This document shows positions 14,371 to 21,163 of a stretch of DNA of 21,163 nucleotides, piece by piece. The number at the start of each line of letters is the position of its first letter. Position 1 is the stretch's first letter. The notes under the pieces were generated by a model. It was given only the letters and a program-made list of their open reading frames with translations, made no database searches and was not told the DNA's origin. The position numbers and the translations under genes were made by a program. The stretch comes from Steroidobacteraceae bacterium (lineage in GTDB: Bacteria > Pseudomonadota > Gammaproteobacteria > Steroidobacterales > Steroidobacteraceae), in contig JABEVI010000040.1 of the NCBI GenBank assembly GCA_013044085.1, positions 1-21,163 of the forward strand, given 5' to 3'.

Positions 14371-17031
14371 ATGACTACACGCCGCTACGGCCGCCTCCGA
14401 CGTGCACTCGGCTGGGCGGCACTGCTCGCACCGCTCGCCACGCTGTTCGGCTGCTCGAGCGCCGTCAGCGGCCATGCGCCGGGCGTGGCCGGCGGCCAGA
14501 GCCTGAGCCCCGGCGAGTTCAGCTTTCCACTCGCCTACATCAAACGCCCGTTCCCGAAGACCGACATCGACGTGCGCGATCCGATCGCGATGACCCCGGG
14601 CGGCGACCTGTACGTGCGCGACCAGGCGAGCGCCGGCGCGCCGGAAACCGACGTCACCGGCGCGATCACCAAGGGTCAGGGGGACGTGCGCGATCTGGAC
14701 GTCTCGCCCGACGGCACGAAGCTCGTGTTCGCGCTGCACCTGCCGATGCTCGCGAACACGCCGGCGAGCCTGCAGCCGACCTGGAACATCTACGAATACG
14801 ACGCGACCACGAAGAAGCTCACGCAACTGACGAACGACGACATCACGACCGGCGATGACATCGGCCCGCATTTCCTGCCCGACGGGCGGATCGTGTTCGC
14901 CTCGAGCCGCCAGACGACGACCCAGGCGGTGTTGCTCGACGAGAACCGCCCGCAATACCCGGCGCAGACCGAACGCGGCTTCAACCCGCAGCAATCGATA
15001 CTCGCGCTGCACGTGATGAACGCGGACGGCACCAATATCCACCAGATCACCTTCAACACCGGCCACGATTTCGACCCCTCGGTGCTGAACGACGGCCAGA
15101 TCGTCTTCTCCCGCTGGGAACAGATCGGCGGCACCGACGAGATCAACCTCTACCGGGTCAATCCCGATGGCACGGGTCTCGAGCTGTACTACGGCGCGAA
15201 CAGCCATGCGACCGGCGCGAACATCGCCGGCACCAACGACAATGTGATCCAGTTCCTCGAGGCGCGACAAAGGCCGGACGGCAGGCTGCTCGTCATCGAC
15301 CGGCCGTTCCTCGGCACGCAATTGGGAGGCGATGCGCTGCTGATCGATGCCGACCAGTTCGTCGAATACGATCAGCCGACGCTCGCGGCGGCGGCCGCCG
15401 CGGCCACCGGCCCGGCGCAGATGAGCGCAACCGCGCTCGGCGTGACGACCGATGCGAACCTGCCCTCGCTCGGCGGGCGCATCGCCTCGGCCTACCCGCT
15501 CTACGACGGCACCAACCGCATGCTGATCAGCTGGTCGCCGTGCCTGCTGCTCGACGACTCGGTGACACCGCCGGCGACGACGGTGTGCAGCACGTCGGGC
15601 GCGGCATCCGCGGGCGCGCAGATGGCACCGCCGCAGTACACGCTCTGGCTCTACGACCCGGGCACCGGCACCCTGGTGCCTGTCCTGAGCGCCGCCGCCG
15701 GCACCATGATCGTCGATCCGGTGATCATGCAGCCGCGCTCGCCGGCGCCGACTTTCCTGCCGGACACCGTGCCCTCGGGGGCGGCGGCGACGCTCGCCGA
15801 CAATGGCGTCGGCGTGCTCGACATCCGCAGCGTCTATGACGTCGACGGCAAGCAGGAGAACCCGGTCGACGGCGCGCCGGTCGACATCGCCACGCTAGCC
15901 GATCCGAGCAAGACCAGCGCCGCCCAGCTGCCGATACGCTTCATCCGCATCGAAAAGCCGGTGGAGATTCCGCCGACCACGGTGCGCAAGACCAACCCCT
16001 CGGCCTACGGGCCGACCGACAAGGGAATGCGCGAGATTCTCGGCTACGCACCGGTCCAGCCGGACGGCTCGGTCGACATCCAGGTGCCGGCCAATGTGCC
16101 CCTTACGCTCGAGTTGCTCGACGCCAACGGCCGCCGCGTCGGACCTGAGCACCCGAGCTGGCTGCAGGTCATGCCCGGGGAGACGCACACCTGCAACGGC
16201 TGCCACGAGCCGGCGGGACCGCAATCGCCGACGCCCTCGCACGGCCGCGGCGGCTTGACCGCCCCGGCCTACAATGGTGCGCCCCCGGGCGGCTTCCCGG
16301 ACACCACGCCGAGCCTGGTGGCGAACGCCGGGGAGACCATGGCCGAAACGCTCGCCCGCTCGACTTGCGTGACCACAACCGGATGCTCGCAGGTGCTCAG
16401 CCCCGACCTGATCTACAACGACGTCTGGACCAATCCTGCGGTCTCGACACCGAACCTGCCGATCTCGCTGCTATACACGGACTTGCTGACGCCGGCGCCG
16501 ATCAACGGCAGCTGCCTGCCGTGGAATGCGCAATGCCGGATCACGATCGAGTATTTGCAGCACATCCAGACCTTGTGGGATCTGCCGCGGCAGACGCCCG
16601 ACCCGAAGACCGGTGCGCTGATCGTGCACACCTGCGTGTCCTGCCACAGCCCGGTGAACGCGCAGAATCAAGCCCAGGTGCCCGCGGGATACCTCGACCT
16701 GACGTCGAGCGTCTCGAGCGTCGATCCGAGCGTCGTCACTTCGTACGAAGATCTGCTGTTCCCCCACGCCGAGCAGCAGCTTAATATGGGGGTGCTCACG
16801 CCGGTGGTCGACCCGACCACGGGGCAGACGGTGAATGCACCGGCGCCGATGAGCGCCGGCAGCGCCACCGCCTCGTCGCCGTTTCTCGCGATCTTCGATG
16901 GCCGGGTGCACGACAGCGTCGTCGATCACACGGGCTTTCTGTCTCCGGCGGAACTGCGGTTGATCTCTGAATGGCTGGACATCGGTGCCCAATACTATAA
17001 CGACCCCTTCGTCGCGCCCGCGGCGAATTGA
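14371..17031 (+). CDS. PD40 beta-propeller di-heme lipoprotein, hydrazine-synthase-alpha-like
   Basis: An 886-residue lipoprotein with lipobox LFGC (C28). The N-terminal half has TolB/PD40-type propeller blades: VSPDGTKLVFAL (111-122), FLPDGRIVFASSR (168-180), LNDGQIVFSRWE (239-250) and VNPDGTGL (263-270). A later domain reads MREILGYAPVQPDGSVDIQV and VMPGETHTCNGCHE, which is the signature I associate with hydrazine-synthase alpha-type proteins: a beta domain leading into a heme motif. The heme motifs are CNGCH at 608-612 and CVSCH at 755-759. The name reflects fold similarity only; nothing else of an anammox pathway is present, so hydrazine synthesis is not implied. It is first in the plus arm, and the next gene starts four bases after its stop. 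Probable role: envelope-bound electron-transfer or structural heme protein. Confidence 0.83.
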   Translation: MTTRRYGRLRRALGWAALLAPLATLFGCSSAVSGHAPGVAGGQSLSPGEFSFPLAYIKRPFPKTDIDVRDPIAMTPGGDLYVRDQASAGAPETDVTGAITKGQGDVRDLDVSPDGTKLVFALHLPMLANTPASLQPTWNIYEYDATTKKLTQLTNDDITTGDDIGPHFLPDGRIVFASSRQTTTQAVLLDENRPQYPAQTERGFNPQQSILALHVMNADGTNIHQITFNTGHDFDPSVLNDGQIVFSRWEQIGGTDEINLYRVNPDGTGLELYYGANSHATGANIAGTNDNVIQFLEARQRPDGRLLVIDRPFLGTQLGGDALLIDADQFVEYDQPTLAAAAAAATGPAQMSATALGVTTDANLPSLGGRIASAYPLYDGTNRMLISWSPCLLLDDSVTPPATTVCSTSGAASAGAQMAPPQYTLWLYDPGTGTLVPVLSAAAGTMIVDPVIMQPRSPAPTFLPDTVPSGAAATLADNGVGVLDIRSVYDVDGKQENPVDGAPVDIATLADPSKTSAAQLPIRFIRIEKPVEIPPTTVRKTNPSAYGPTDKGMREILGYAPVQPDGSVDIQVPANVPLTLELLDANGRRVGPEHPSWLQVMPGETHTCNGCHEPAGPQSPTPSHGRGGLTAPAYNGAPPGGFPDTTPSLVANAGETMAETLARSTCVTTTGCSQVLSPDLIYNDVWTNPAVSTPNLPISLLYTDLLTPAPINGSCLPWNAQCRITIEYLQHIQTLWDLPRQTPDPKTGALIVHTCVSCHSPVNAQNQAQVPAGYLDLTSSVSSVDPSVVTSYEDLLFPHAEQQLNMGVLTPVVDPTTGQTVNAPAPMSAGSATASSPFLAIFDGRVHDSVVDHTGFLSPAELRLISEWLDIGAQYYNDPFVAPAAN

Positions 17032-17035
17032 TCCG

Positions 17036-17770
17036 ATGCGCAACGCCTTAATGCTCGCGCTGTGGCTGGCGACGATCGGCGCCGCCGCGGCGCATGCCGC
17101 CGGGCGGCATGTGCGGCTGGTGGTGACACGCCCCTATCTGAACATGCACCTCGGTCCGGGGCGCGCCTATCCGGTGTTCTACGTCGTCGCGCGCGGTGAG
17201 ACGCTCACCGTGCTGTTCAGCCGCACCGATTGGTACAAAGTGCGCGCGCCCCGCGGCGCCGAAGGCTGGGTGCGGCGCCGCGCCCTGATGCACACGCGCC
17301 TGCCCTCCGGCGCCCCGGCGCCGATCCCGCCGTACCCGGATTTCGCGACCCATCACTGGGAGATCGGCGCCGGCTACGGCGTCTACAACCGCCAGAACCT
17401 GGTCACCGCCTACGTCGACCGCTCGCTGACGCGCAGCCTGGATTTCGAGTTCGTGCTGCAACAAGCCTTCGGCACGCTCGATGATCGCTACATCGCGACG
17501 ATCGGCCTGCGCCATACCTTCGTGCCCGAGTGGCGCCGCTTCTCGCCGACGGCCGGCATCGGCACCGGCTACCAGTACACCCAGGCGAAGGTGCCGCCAA
17601 AGCCGCTCGAGACCAGCAACCAACTCGCCTACGTCTCGGTGGGCGCACGCGGTTTCATCACGCGCCGCTTCATGTGGCGCTTCGACTGGCGCAGCTACGT
17701 CGTCTTCACGCACCAAAATTCCAACGAGGAACCGGAAGAATGGAAATTCGGCTTGGCGGTTTTCTTCTAG
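17036..17770 (+). CDS. SH3b-domain outer-membrane beta-barrel protein (GltA/GltB-like)
   Basis: A 244-residue protein with a signal peptide at about 1-22. An SH3b domain (about 25-85) follows, recognised by LNMHLGPGRAYPVFYVVARG, TDWYKVRAP and GWVRRRAL. From about 100 onward alternating polar and hydrophobic strands end in GLAVFF, with the terminal phenylalanine expected of BAM-inserted barrels. SH3b domains often bind peptidoglycan, so the protein may tie the barrel to the wall. The combination matches the small outer-membrane beta-barrel family found in Myxococcus and relatives, which I believe includes GltA/GltB/NfsA/NfsB-type proteins. The ATG at 17036 gives the signal peptide; earlier in-frame starts lie in the preceding gene. 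It overlaps the next gene by 31 bases. The barrel is small, perhaps eight strands, so a pore is not assured. Confidence 0.85.
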   Translation: MRNALMLALWLATIGAAAAHAAGRHVRLVVTRPYLNMHLGPGRAYPVFYVVARGETLTVLFSRTDWYKVRAPRGAEGWVRRRALMHTRLPSGAPAPIPPYPDFATHHWEIGAGYGVYNRQNLVTAYVDRSLTRSLDFEFVLQQAFGTLDDRYIATIGLRHTFVPEWRRFSPTAGIGTGYQYTQAKVPPKPLETSNQLAYVSVGARGFITRRFMWRFDWRSYVVFTHQNSNEEPEEWKFGLAVFF

Positions 17771-18465
17771 CAGCAGCCGCCGCGCTCGGCGCGCCGATGC
17801 TGTCCGGTTGCGCCTGGTTGCATCGGGGCGCACACCACCGACCCGTGCTGGTCGGCGCCCGCACGCCCTCTGGCGCCGCGGCGAGCGCCTCCGCGCGCCG
17901 CCGCCACGACACCGCGATCATCGAACCGCAGGTCACGCGCCACATCGTCAAGACCCCGAAGATCAAGTCGAGCGACTTCGAGATCGGGCCGTACTTCGGT
18001 GCGCTCAGCATCCAGGACTTCGGCACCAATCCGCTCTACGGCGCGCGCCTCGCCTACCACGTCACCACCCACGTCTTCATGGAGGGCTACCTCGGCCGCT
18101 CGACCGCCGGCACCACCAGCCTGCAGGACGTGTTCCCGAACATCACGGTGCTCAGCAACTCCGGGAAGCACTTCACGTATTACGACCTCGACTTGGGCTA
18201 CAACGTACTTCCGGGAGAGGTCTATCTCGGCCGCGGACGGGCCTTCAACACCGAGCTGTACACGACGCTCGGAATGGGCGATGTGAAATTCGCGAACAAG
18301 GACCAGTTCGCTCTGAACTTCGGCGTCGGCGAACGCATCCTGATCACCGACTGGCTGGCAATGCATATGGACGTCCGCGACCACATTTTCGAGACCGACC
18401 TGACCGGCCGTGTCAAGAACGTCGACAACATCGAGGCAACGCTCGGCTTCACGGTGTTCTATTGA
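17740..18465 (+). CDS. lipoprotein-type outer-membrane beta-barrel protein
   Basis: A 241-residue protein. The ATG at 17740 is preceded by GAGGA eight bases upstream, inside the end of the previous gene. The signal peptide ends in a lipobox (MLSGC, C24), followed by a basic, low-complexity linker to about residue 70 (ASASARRRHD). From about 77, FEIGPYFGALSIQDFG begins an amphipathic strand region that continues through LAYHVTTHVFMEGYLGR and FALNFGVGERILITDW to the terminal TLGFTVFY. The same small-barrel family as the preceding gene is likely, and the two are translationally coupled. A lipid anchor together with a barrel is unusual but known. Its position next to the first barrel mirrors tandem GltA-GltB or NfsA-NfsB genes. 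Assignment is by pattern and context. Confidence 0.82.
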   Translation: MEIRLGGFLLAAAAALGAPMLSGCAWLHRGAHHRPVLVGARTPSGAAASASARRRHDTAIIEPQVTRHIVKTPKIKSSDFEIGPYFGALSIQDFGTNPLYGARLAYHVTTHVFMEGYLGRSTAGTTSLQDVFPNITVLSNSGKHFTYYDLDLGYNVLPGEVYLGRGRAFNTELYTTLGMGDVKFANKDQFALNFGVGERILITDWLAMHMDVRDHIFETDLTGRVKNVDNIEATLGFTVFY

Positions 18466-18476
18466 TGAAATTGAGC

Positions 18477-18482
18477 AAGGAG
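18477..18482 (+). promoter_or_regulatory. strong ribosome binding site of the TlpA gene
   Basis: AAGGAG nine bases before the ATG at 18492. It is the best Shine-Dalgarno match among the plus-arm genes and lies in the 26-base gap after the barrel gene. Confidence 0.65.
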
Positions 18483-18491
18483 TAACGATCG

Positions 18492-18998
18492 ATGCGAAGC
18501 AACCCCGTTCGATTCATGCGGTTCTGCGCGCTCGTCGCGATCGTCGCGGCCTCGAGCGCGCTCGCCGCTTCCGGCGAGCGCGGCCCGGCGCCGCCGTTCA
18601 CGCTGACGACACCCACCGGCCAGAAGGTCTCGCTCAGCCAGTTCAAGGGCCAGGTGGTGATGGTGAATTTCTGGGCCACCTGGTGCGGGCCCTGCCAGCA
18701 GGAGATGCCGCTGCTCAATCAGATCTACCAGCAGTACGCGCCGGCCGGATTCACGCTGCTCGGCGTCAACGTCGACACCAACGAGGCCAAGGTCAAGGCG
18801 CTGCTCGCGCGCCGGCCGGTGAGCTTCACGGTGCTGCTCGACCCGAAAAACCAGGTCGCCGGCGAGTACCACGTCGAGGAGATGCCGAGCACGGTGATCA
18901 TCGGTCGCAAGGGCAACATCCGCTATGTGCACCGCGGTTACAAGCCCGGCGACGAGAACGCATATCAGGATCACATCCGCCAGTTGATCCAGGAGTAG
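18492..18998 (+). CDS. TlpA-family thiol-disulfide oxidoreductase
   Basis: A 168-residue exported thioredoxin-fold protein. A signal peptide at about 1-26 (FCALVAIVAASSALAA) is followed by APPFTLTTPTGQKVSLSQF, the strand VVMVNFWATW and the intact active site C65-G-P-C68. The cis-proline loop is EEMPSTVIIG. Such proteins reduce or exchange disulfides in the periplasm, for example on apocytochrome CxxCH sites or on client cysteines. At least five CxxCH motifs are encoded nearby in this locus, and the next gene ends in a cysteine pair, so there are plausible clients. The C-terminal RGYKPGDENAYQDHIRQLI is closely similar in pattern to the end of the cysteine-less redoxin at 8295-8840, so the two look like a paired active and inactive form. 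A DsbD-like reductant partner is not in the window. Confidence 0.93.
   Translation: MRSNPVRFMRFCALVAIVAASSALAASGERGPAPPFTLTTPTGQKVSLSQFKGQVVMVNFWATWCGPCQQEMPLLNQIYQQYAPAGFTLLGVNVDTNEAKVKALLARRPVSFTVLLDPKNQVAGEYHVEEMPSTVIIGRKGNIRYVHRGYKPGDENAYQDHIRQLIQE
18991..18995 (+). promoter_or_regulatory. ribosome binding site fixing the GTG start of the mini-lipoprotein
   Basis: AGGAG lies inside the last codons of the TlpA gene, five bases before the GTG at 19001. It supports a short gene that a search limited to ATG starts would miss. Confidence 0.75.
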
Positions 18999-19000
18999 CC

Positions 19001-19225
19001 GTGCGAGGATTCCGACTGGTCTTGATCGGCGCTGCGCTCGCCCTCGGCGGCTGCGCGAACATACAACCCTGGGTGAAACCCTACGAGCGGAATCACCTCG
19101 CCGATCCGATCATGTCCTGGAACCGCGACGCGGTCTCGGCCGCCTACATGAACCACCTCTTCGAGACGCGCGAAGGCGCCCGCGGCGCGACCGGGATCGC
19201 GGGCGGCGGCTGCGGCTGTAACTGA
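19001..19225 (+). CDS. DUF4266-type mini-lipoprotein with CGCN tail
   Basis: A 74-residue protein starting at GTG. The signal peptide RLVLIGAALALGGC places the lipidated cysteine at residue 18. The rest reads ANIQPWVKPYERNHLADPIM, then SWNRDAVSAAYMNHLFETRE, and ends in a glycine-rich tail IAGGGCGCN. The QPW-x-K, LADP-x-M and C-terminal GGGCGCN motifs are those I know from DUF4266 lipoproteins, which commonly sit beside DUF3570 and thioredoxin-type genes, often with an ApbE flavin transferase. Here TlpA lies two bases upstream and DUF3570 five bases downstream; no ApbE gene is in the window. The two tail cysteines could bind metal, form a disulfide handled by TlpA, or be modified. Function is unknown. 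Confidence 0.88.
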   Translation: MRGFRLVLIGAALALGGCANIQPWVKPYERNHLADPIMSWNRDAVSAAYMNHLFETREGARGATGIAGGGCGCN

Positions 19226-19230
19226 CCGGC

Positions 19231-20394
19231 ATGGCGCAGGAAGAAGGCAAACTCGCCCGATTGTCCGCGCTCGCGGCGCTGCTGCTCGCGCGCACGGCCG
19301 CCGCCGCCGTGCTGCCGGAGGACCGCGCCGACATCTTCTACAGCGACTACAACGGCGGTGGCATGAACATCACCGGAAAGTCCGTCTCGGTGCGCAAGAA
19401 ATTCTCCGAGCAGCTCGGCGTCGAGGCGGACTACTTCATCGACACGGTGACCGGCGCCTCGATCGACGTGCTGAGCAGCGCGAGCACGATCCACGACCAG
19501 CGCCGGCAAAAGAGCCTGACGCTCAACTACATCCGCGACAAGACCGAATACACCGCCTCCTACACCAACAGCGTCGAGGACGACTACATCTCCAACACGA
19601 CGCATTTCGGCCTGAGCCAGGACATGTTCGGCGATCTGACGACGGTGACCCTCGGCTTCACCAACACCCGCGATCCGGTCGGCGAGCACAACGGCGCCGT
19701 CACCACCTGGCTCGGTCACGCCTACAGCCTGAGCTACGAGGCCGGCTTGACGCAGATCCTGACCCGCAACCTGATCGCGGGCGTCGATTTCGAGGTCGTC
19801 ACCGACCAGGGTTACCTCGCGAACCCCTACCGCAGCATCCGCTACCTCGATCCGTCGAGCGCGAAGGGTTATTCGCTCGGCGCACAGGTCTATCCGGGCA
19901 CCCACACGAGCGACGCGATCGCCGCCCGCGCAAAGTACTACCTGCCCTACCGGGCGGCGGTCTCCGTCTCCTACCGCTACTACGGCGACACCTGGGCGAT
20001 CCGTGCGAACACGGCCGAACTCGGCTACACCCAGCCGGTCGGCCGGCGCTGGGTCTTCGAGGGCCGTGTGCGCTACTACCAGCAGAGCGCGGCGAGCTTC
20101 TACAGCGACCTGTTCCCGTTCGCCGGCTCGCAGAATTTCATGGCGCGCGACCAGACCCTGGCGGCGTCGAAGAACCTGATGCTGGACGCCAAGGCGACCT
20201 ACGCATTCCTGCCCGACGGCTGGAAGATCTTCAAGCGTGGCACCGTCACGCTTGAATACAGCCGCATCAGCTTCAAGTACGGCAACTTTCGCAACATCAA
20301 GAATTACGGCCTGCCCGCCTACCCGGCCGGCACCGAGCCGCTCTACCATTTCAACGCGAACGTCTTCCAGGTCTACCTGTCGATGTTCTTCTGA
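19231..20394 (+). CDS. DUF3570 outer-membrane beta-barrel protein
   Basis: A 387-residue protein with a short signal-like N-terminus (LSALAALLLARTAAAAV). The N-terminal motif DIFYSDYNGGGMNITGKSV and the following VRKKFSEQLGVEADYFIDTV with GASIDVLS are characteristic of DUF3570. Regular amphipathic strands continue (TEYTASYTNS, DLTTVTLGFTNTRD, AAVSVSYRYYGDTWAIR) to the terminal VYLSMFF, an outer-membrane barrel ending. The length fits the family. The ATG lies five bases after the DUF4266 stop, so the two are co-translated and probably form one outer-membrane unit. The 3' end overlaps the convergent phosphodiesterase gene by 44 bases, so the plus arm ends here; no hairpin-T-tract terminator is visible. 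The signal peptide is short and lacks a strong basic start, so the exact start could be debated. Confidence 0.9.
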   Translation: MAQEEGKLARLSALAALLLARTAAAAVLPEDRADIFYSDYNGGGMNITGKSVSVRKKFSEQLGVEADYFIDTVTGASIDVLSSASTIHDQRRQKSLTLNYIRDKTEYTASYTNSVEDDYISNTTHFGLSQDMFGDLTTVTLGFTNTRDPVGEHNGAVTTWLGHAYSLSYEAGLTQILTRNLIAGVDFEVVTDQGYLANPYRSIRYLDPSSAKGYSLGAQVYPGTHTSDAIAARAKYYLPYRAAVSVSYRYYGDTWAIRANTAELGYTQPVGRRWVFEGRVRYYQQSAASFYSDLFPFAGSQNFMARDQTLAASKNLMLDAKATYAFLPDGWKIFKRGTVTLEYSRISFKYGNFRNIKNYGLPAYPAGTEPLYHFNANVFQVYLSMFF

Positions 20395-21163
20395 TCGCGG
20401 GAAAATCCGTGAAGAAGCCGTCGATGCCGATCGCCAGATAGCGGTCGATCTCCTCGACTAGGCGGCCATGATCGGCCGGCGAGGCGCCGACCCGCAGATC
20501 CTCCGGCAGGAACTCGTTCTCGGCACGAAACGTCCAGGCATGCACCTTCAGTCCGCAGCGGTGCGCCTCGCTCACCCCGTCGGCCGTCGCCAGCGCCTTC
20601 CAGATGCCGATCGCGTCGGCGTAGCGGGCGATCTCCTCCAGGTCCCCGAGCGCATGCTCCAGCAGCTGCACCAAGGGCAGCCGGGTCATCCCACGCAGCA
20701 TTCGCAGATTTTCCGGATCGAAGGACTGGATGAACACCGGTGCGCCGCCCGGCCCGTGGCCGTGGCGCGTGAGGGCCTCGAGCAGCGGCTTCTCGAGCGC
20801 AAGACCTAGGGCGCGAAAATGCGCCGGATGCTTGGTCTCCGGATAGACGCCGACTCTCGAGGCCGCGTCGCGACCGCGGTTGGCCGCGGCGGCGAGTTCG
20901 AGGATCTCCTCGAAGGTCGGCACCTCGAGGCGGCCGTCGAAGGCGGTGTTACGCGGCCGTAATTCCGGCAGCCGTTCGCGCGCGCGCAGCGTCTTGATCT
21001 CCGCGAGCGTGAAGTCCTCGGTGAACCAGCCCGTCATGGTCTCGCCATCGATGATCTGGGTGCGGCGCCGCGCGGCGAATTGCGGGTGAGCGGCGACGTC
21101 GGTCGTGCCGCCGATCTCGTTTTCATGGCGGGCGATCAGCACGCCATCGCGGGTCATCACCAG
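20351..21163 (-). CDS. glycerophosphodiester phosphodiesterase (GlpQ-like), 5' end missing
   Basis: The window holds about 270 C-terminal residues; the frame is open at the right edge (it begins L-V-M-T-R-D), so the N-terminus with the HRG motif is outside. Visible family motifs are MTRDGVLIARHENEI, with the catalytic histidine region, TGWFTEDFTLAEIKTL, VYPETKHP with the Glu and Lys lining the active site, VFIQSFDPENLRML, VHAWTFRAENEF and the terminal DGFFTDFP. These enzymes cleave deacylated phospholipids (glycerophosphodiesters) to glycerol-3-phosphate and an alcohol, usually in the periplasm. The C-terminus continues about 15 residues past the last family motif in a basic, low-complexity tail and overlaps the DUF3570 gene. 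It is convergent with the plus arm and most likely not part of the envelope system. Confidence 0.92.
   Translation of the reverse strand: MVMTRDGVLIARHENEIGGTTDVAAHPQFAARRRTQIIDGETMTGWFTEDFTLAEIKTLRARERLPELRPRNTAFDGRLEVPTFEEILELAAAANRGRDAASRVGVYPETKHPAHFRALGLALEKPLLEALTRHGHGPGGAPVFIQSFDPENLRMLRGMTRLPLVQLLEHALGDLEEIARYADAIGIWKALATADGVSEAHRCGLKVHAWTFRAENEFLPEDLRVGASPADHGRLVEEIDRYLAIGIDGFFTDFPAIRRTSTGRPGRRSR

Noticed and set aside
14371..17031. Anammox hydrazine synthase
   Set aside because: Only the fold and one heme-motif signature are shared. No beta/gamma subunits or other anammox genes are present, and the protein is lipidated.

Overview
The window is GC-rich DNA from a Gram-negative, diderm proteobacterium. 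Lipobox signals, a Tat signal, c-type heme motifs and outer-membrane beta-barrels ending in aromatic residues show this. The gene set points most naturally to a gammaproteobacterium (Steroidobacter/Nevskia/Xanthomonadales-like), but the phylum-level call is inference. Gene density is very high: no gene-free stretch exceeds about 170 bases, and I saw no RNA gene, insertion sequence, CRISPR array or phage gene.

Layout. One divergent intergenic region (14203-14370) separates two long arms. The minus-strand arm runs from 14202 to the left edge. In transcription order it holds: an exported mono-heme protein resembling the DUF1592/DUF1588/DUF1585 family; a lipoprotein with two CxxCH modules and a LamG domain; a Tat-exported DUF1501-like protein; a TlpA-like redoxin that has lost its cysteines; a periplasmic coiled-coil protein; a membrane-anchored TPR protein; a 938-residue periplasmic TPR protein; a TPR lipoprotein; a small exported protein; a TolQ/ExbB-type proton channel protein; two TolR/ExbD-type proteins; and the start of a membrane-anchored, proline-rich AgmX/TonB-like protein cut by the window edge. 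Most junctions overlap or are a few bases apart, so this looks like one long operon. The plus-strand arm (14371-20394) holds: a PD40 beta-propeller lipoprotein with two heme motifs, like hydrazine-synthase alpha-type proteins; an SH3b plus beta-barrel protein; a lipoprotein plus beta-barrel protein; an intact TlpA thiol-disulfide protein; a DUF4266 mini-lipoprotein; and a DUF3570 beta-barrel protein. A GlpQ-type glycerophosphodiester phosphodiesterase converges on the end of this arm and runs off the right edge; it is probably unrelated.

How it may work together. The TolQ, two TolR, AgmX-like, TPR lipoprotein, large TPR and tandem beta-barrel set matches the core of the Myxococcus Agl-Glt gliding and Nfs spore-coat machineries. 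Those are proton-motive-force-driven, envelope-spanning complexes with relatives of unknown function in non-gliding proteobacteria. Here the machine is encoded with a group of exported heme and DUF1501 proteins whose closest relatives, by motif, are the cytochrome/LamG/DUF1501 sets of Planctomycetes. My working hypothesis is a trans-envelope motor that assembles, moves or energises a surface-exposed heme-protein complex, with the TlpA, DUF4266 and DUF3570 genes as a maturation or outer-membrane module. The family assignments are from motifs read by eye; the joint function is inference.
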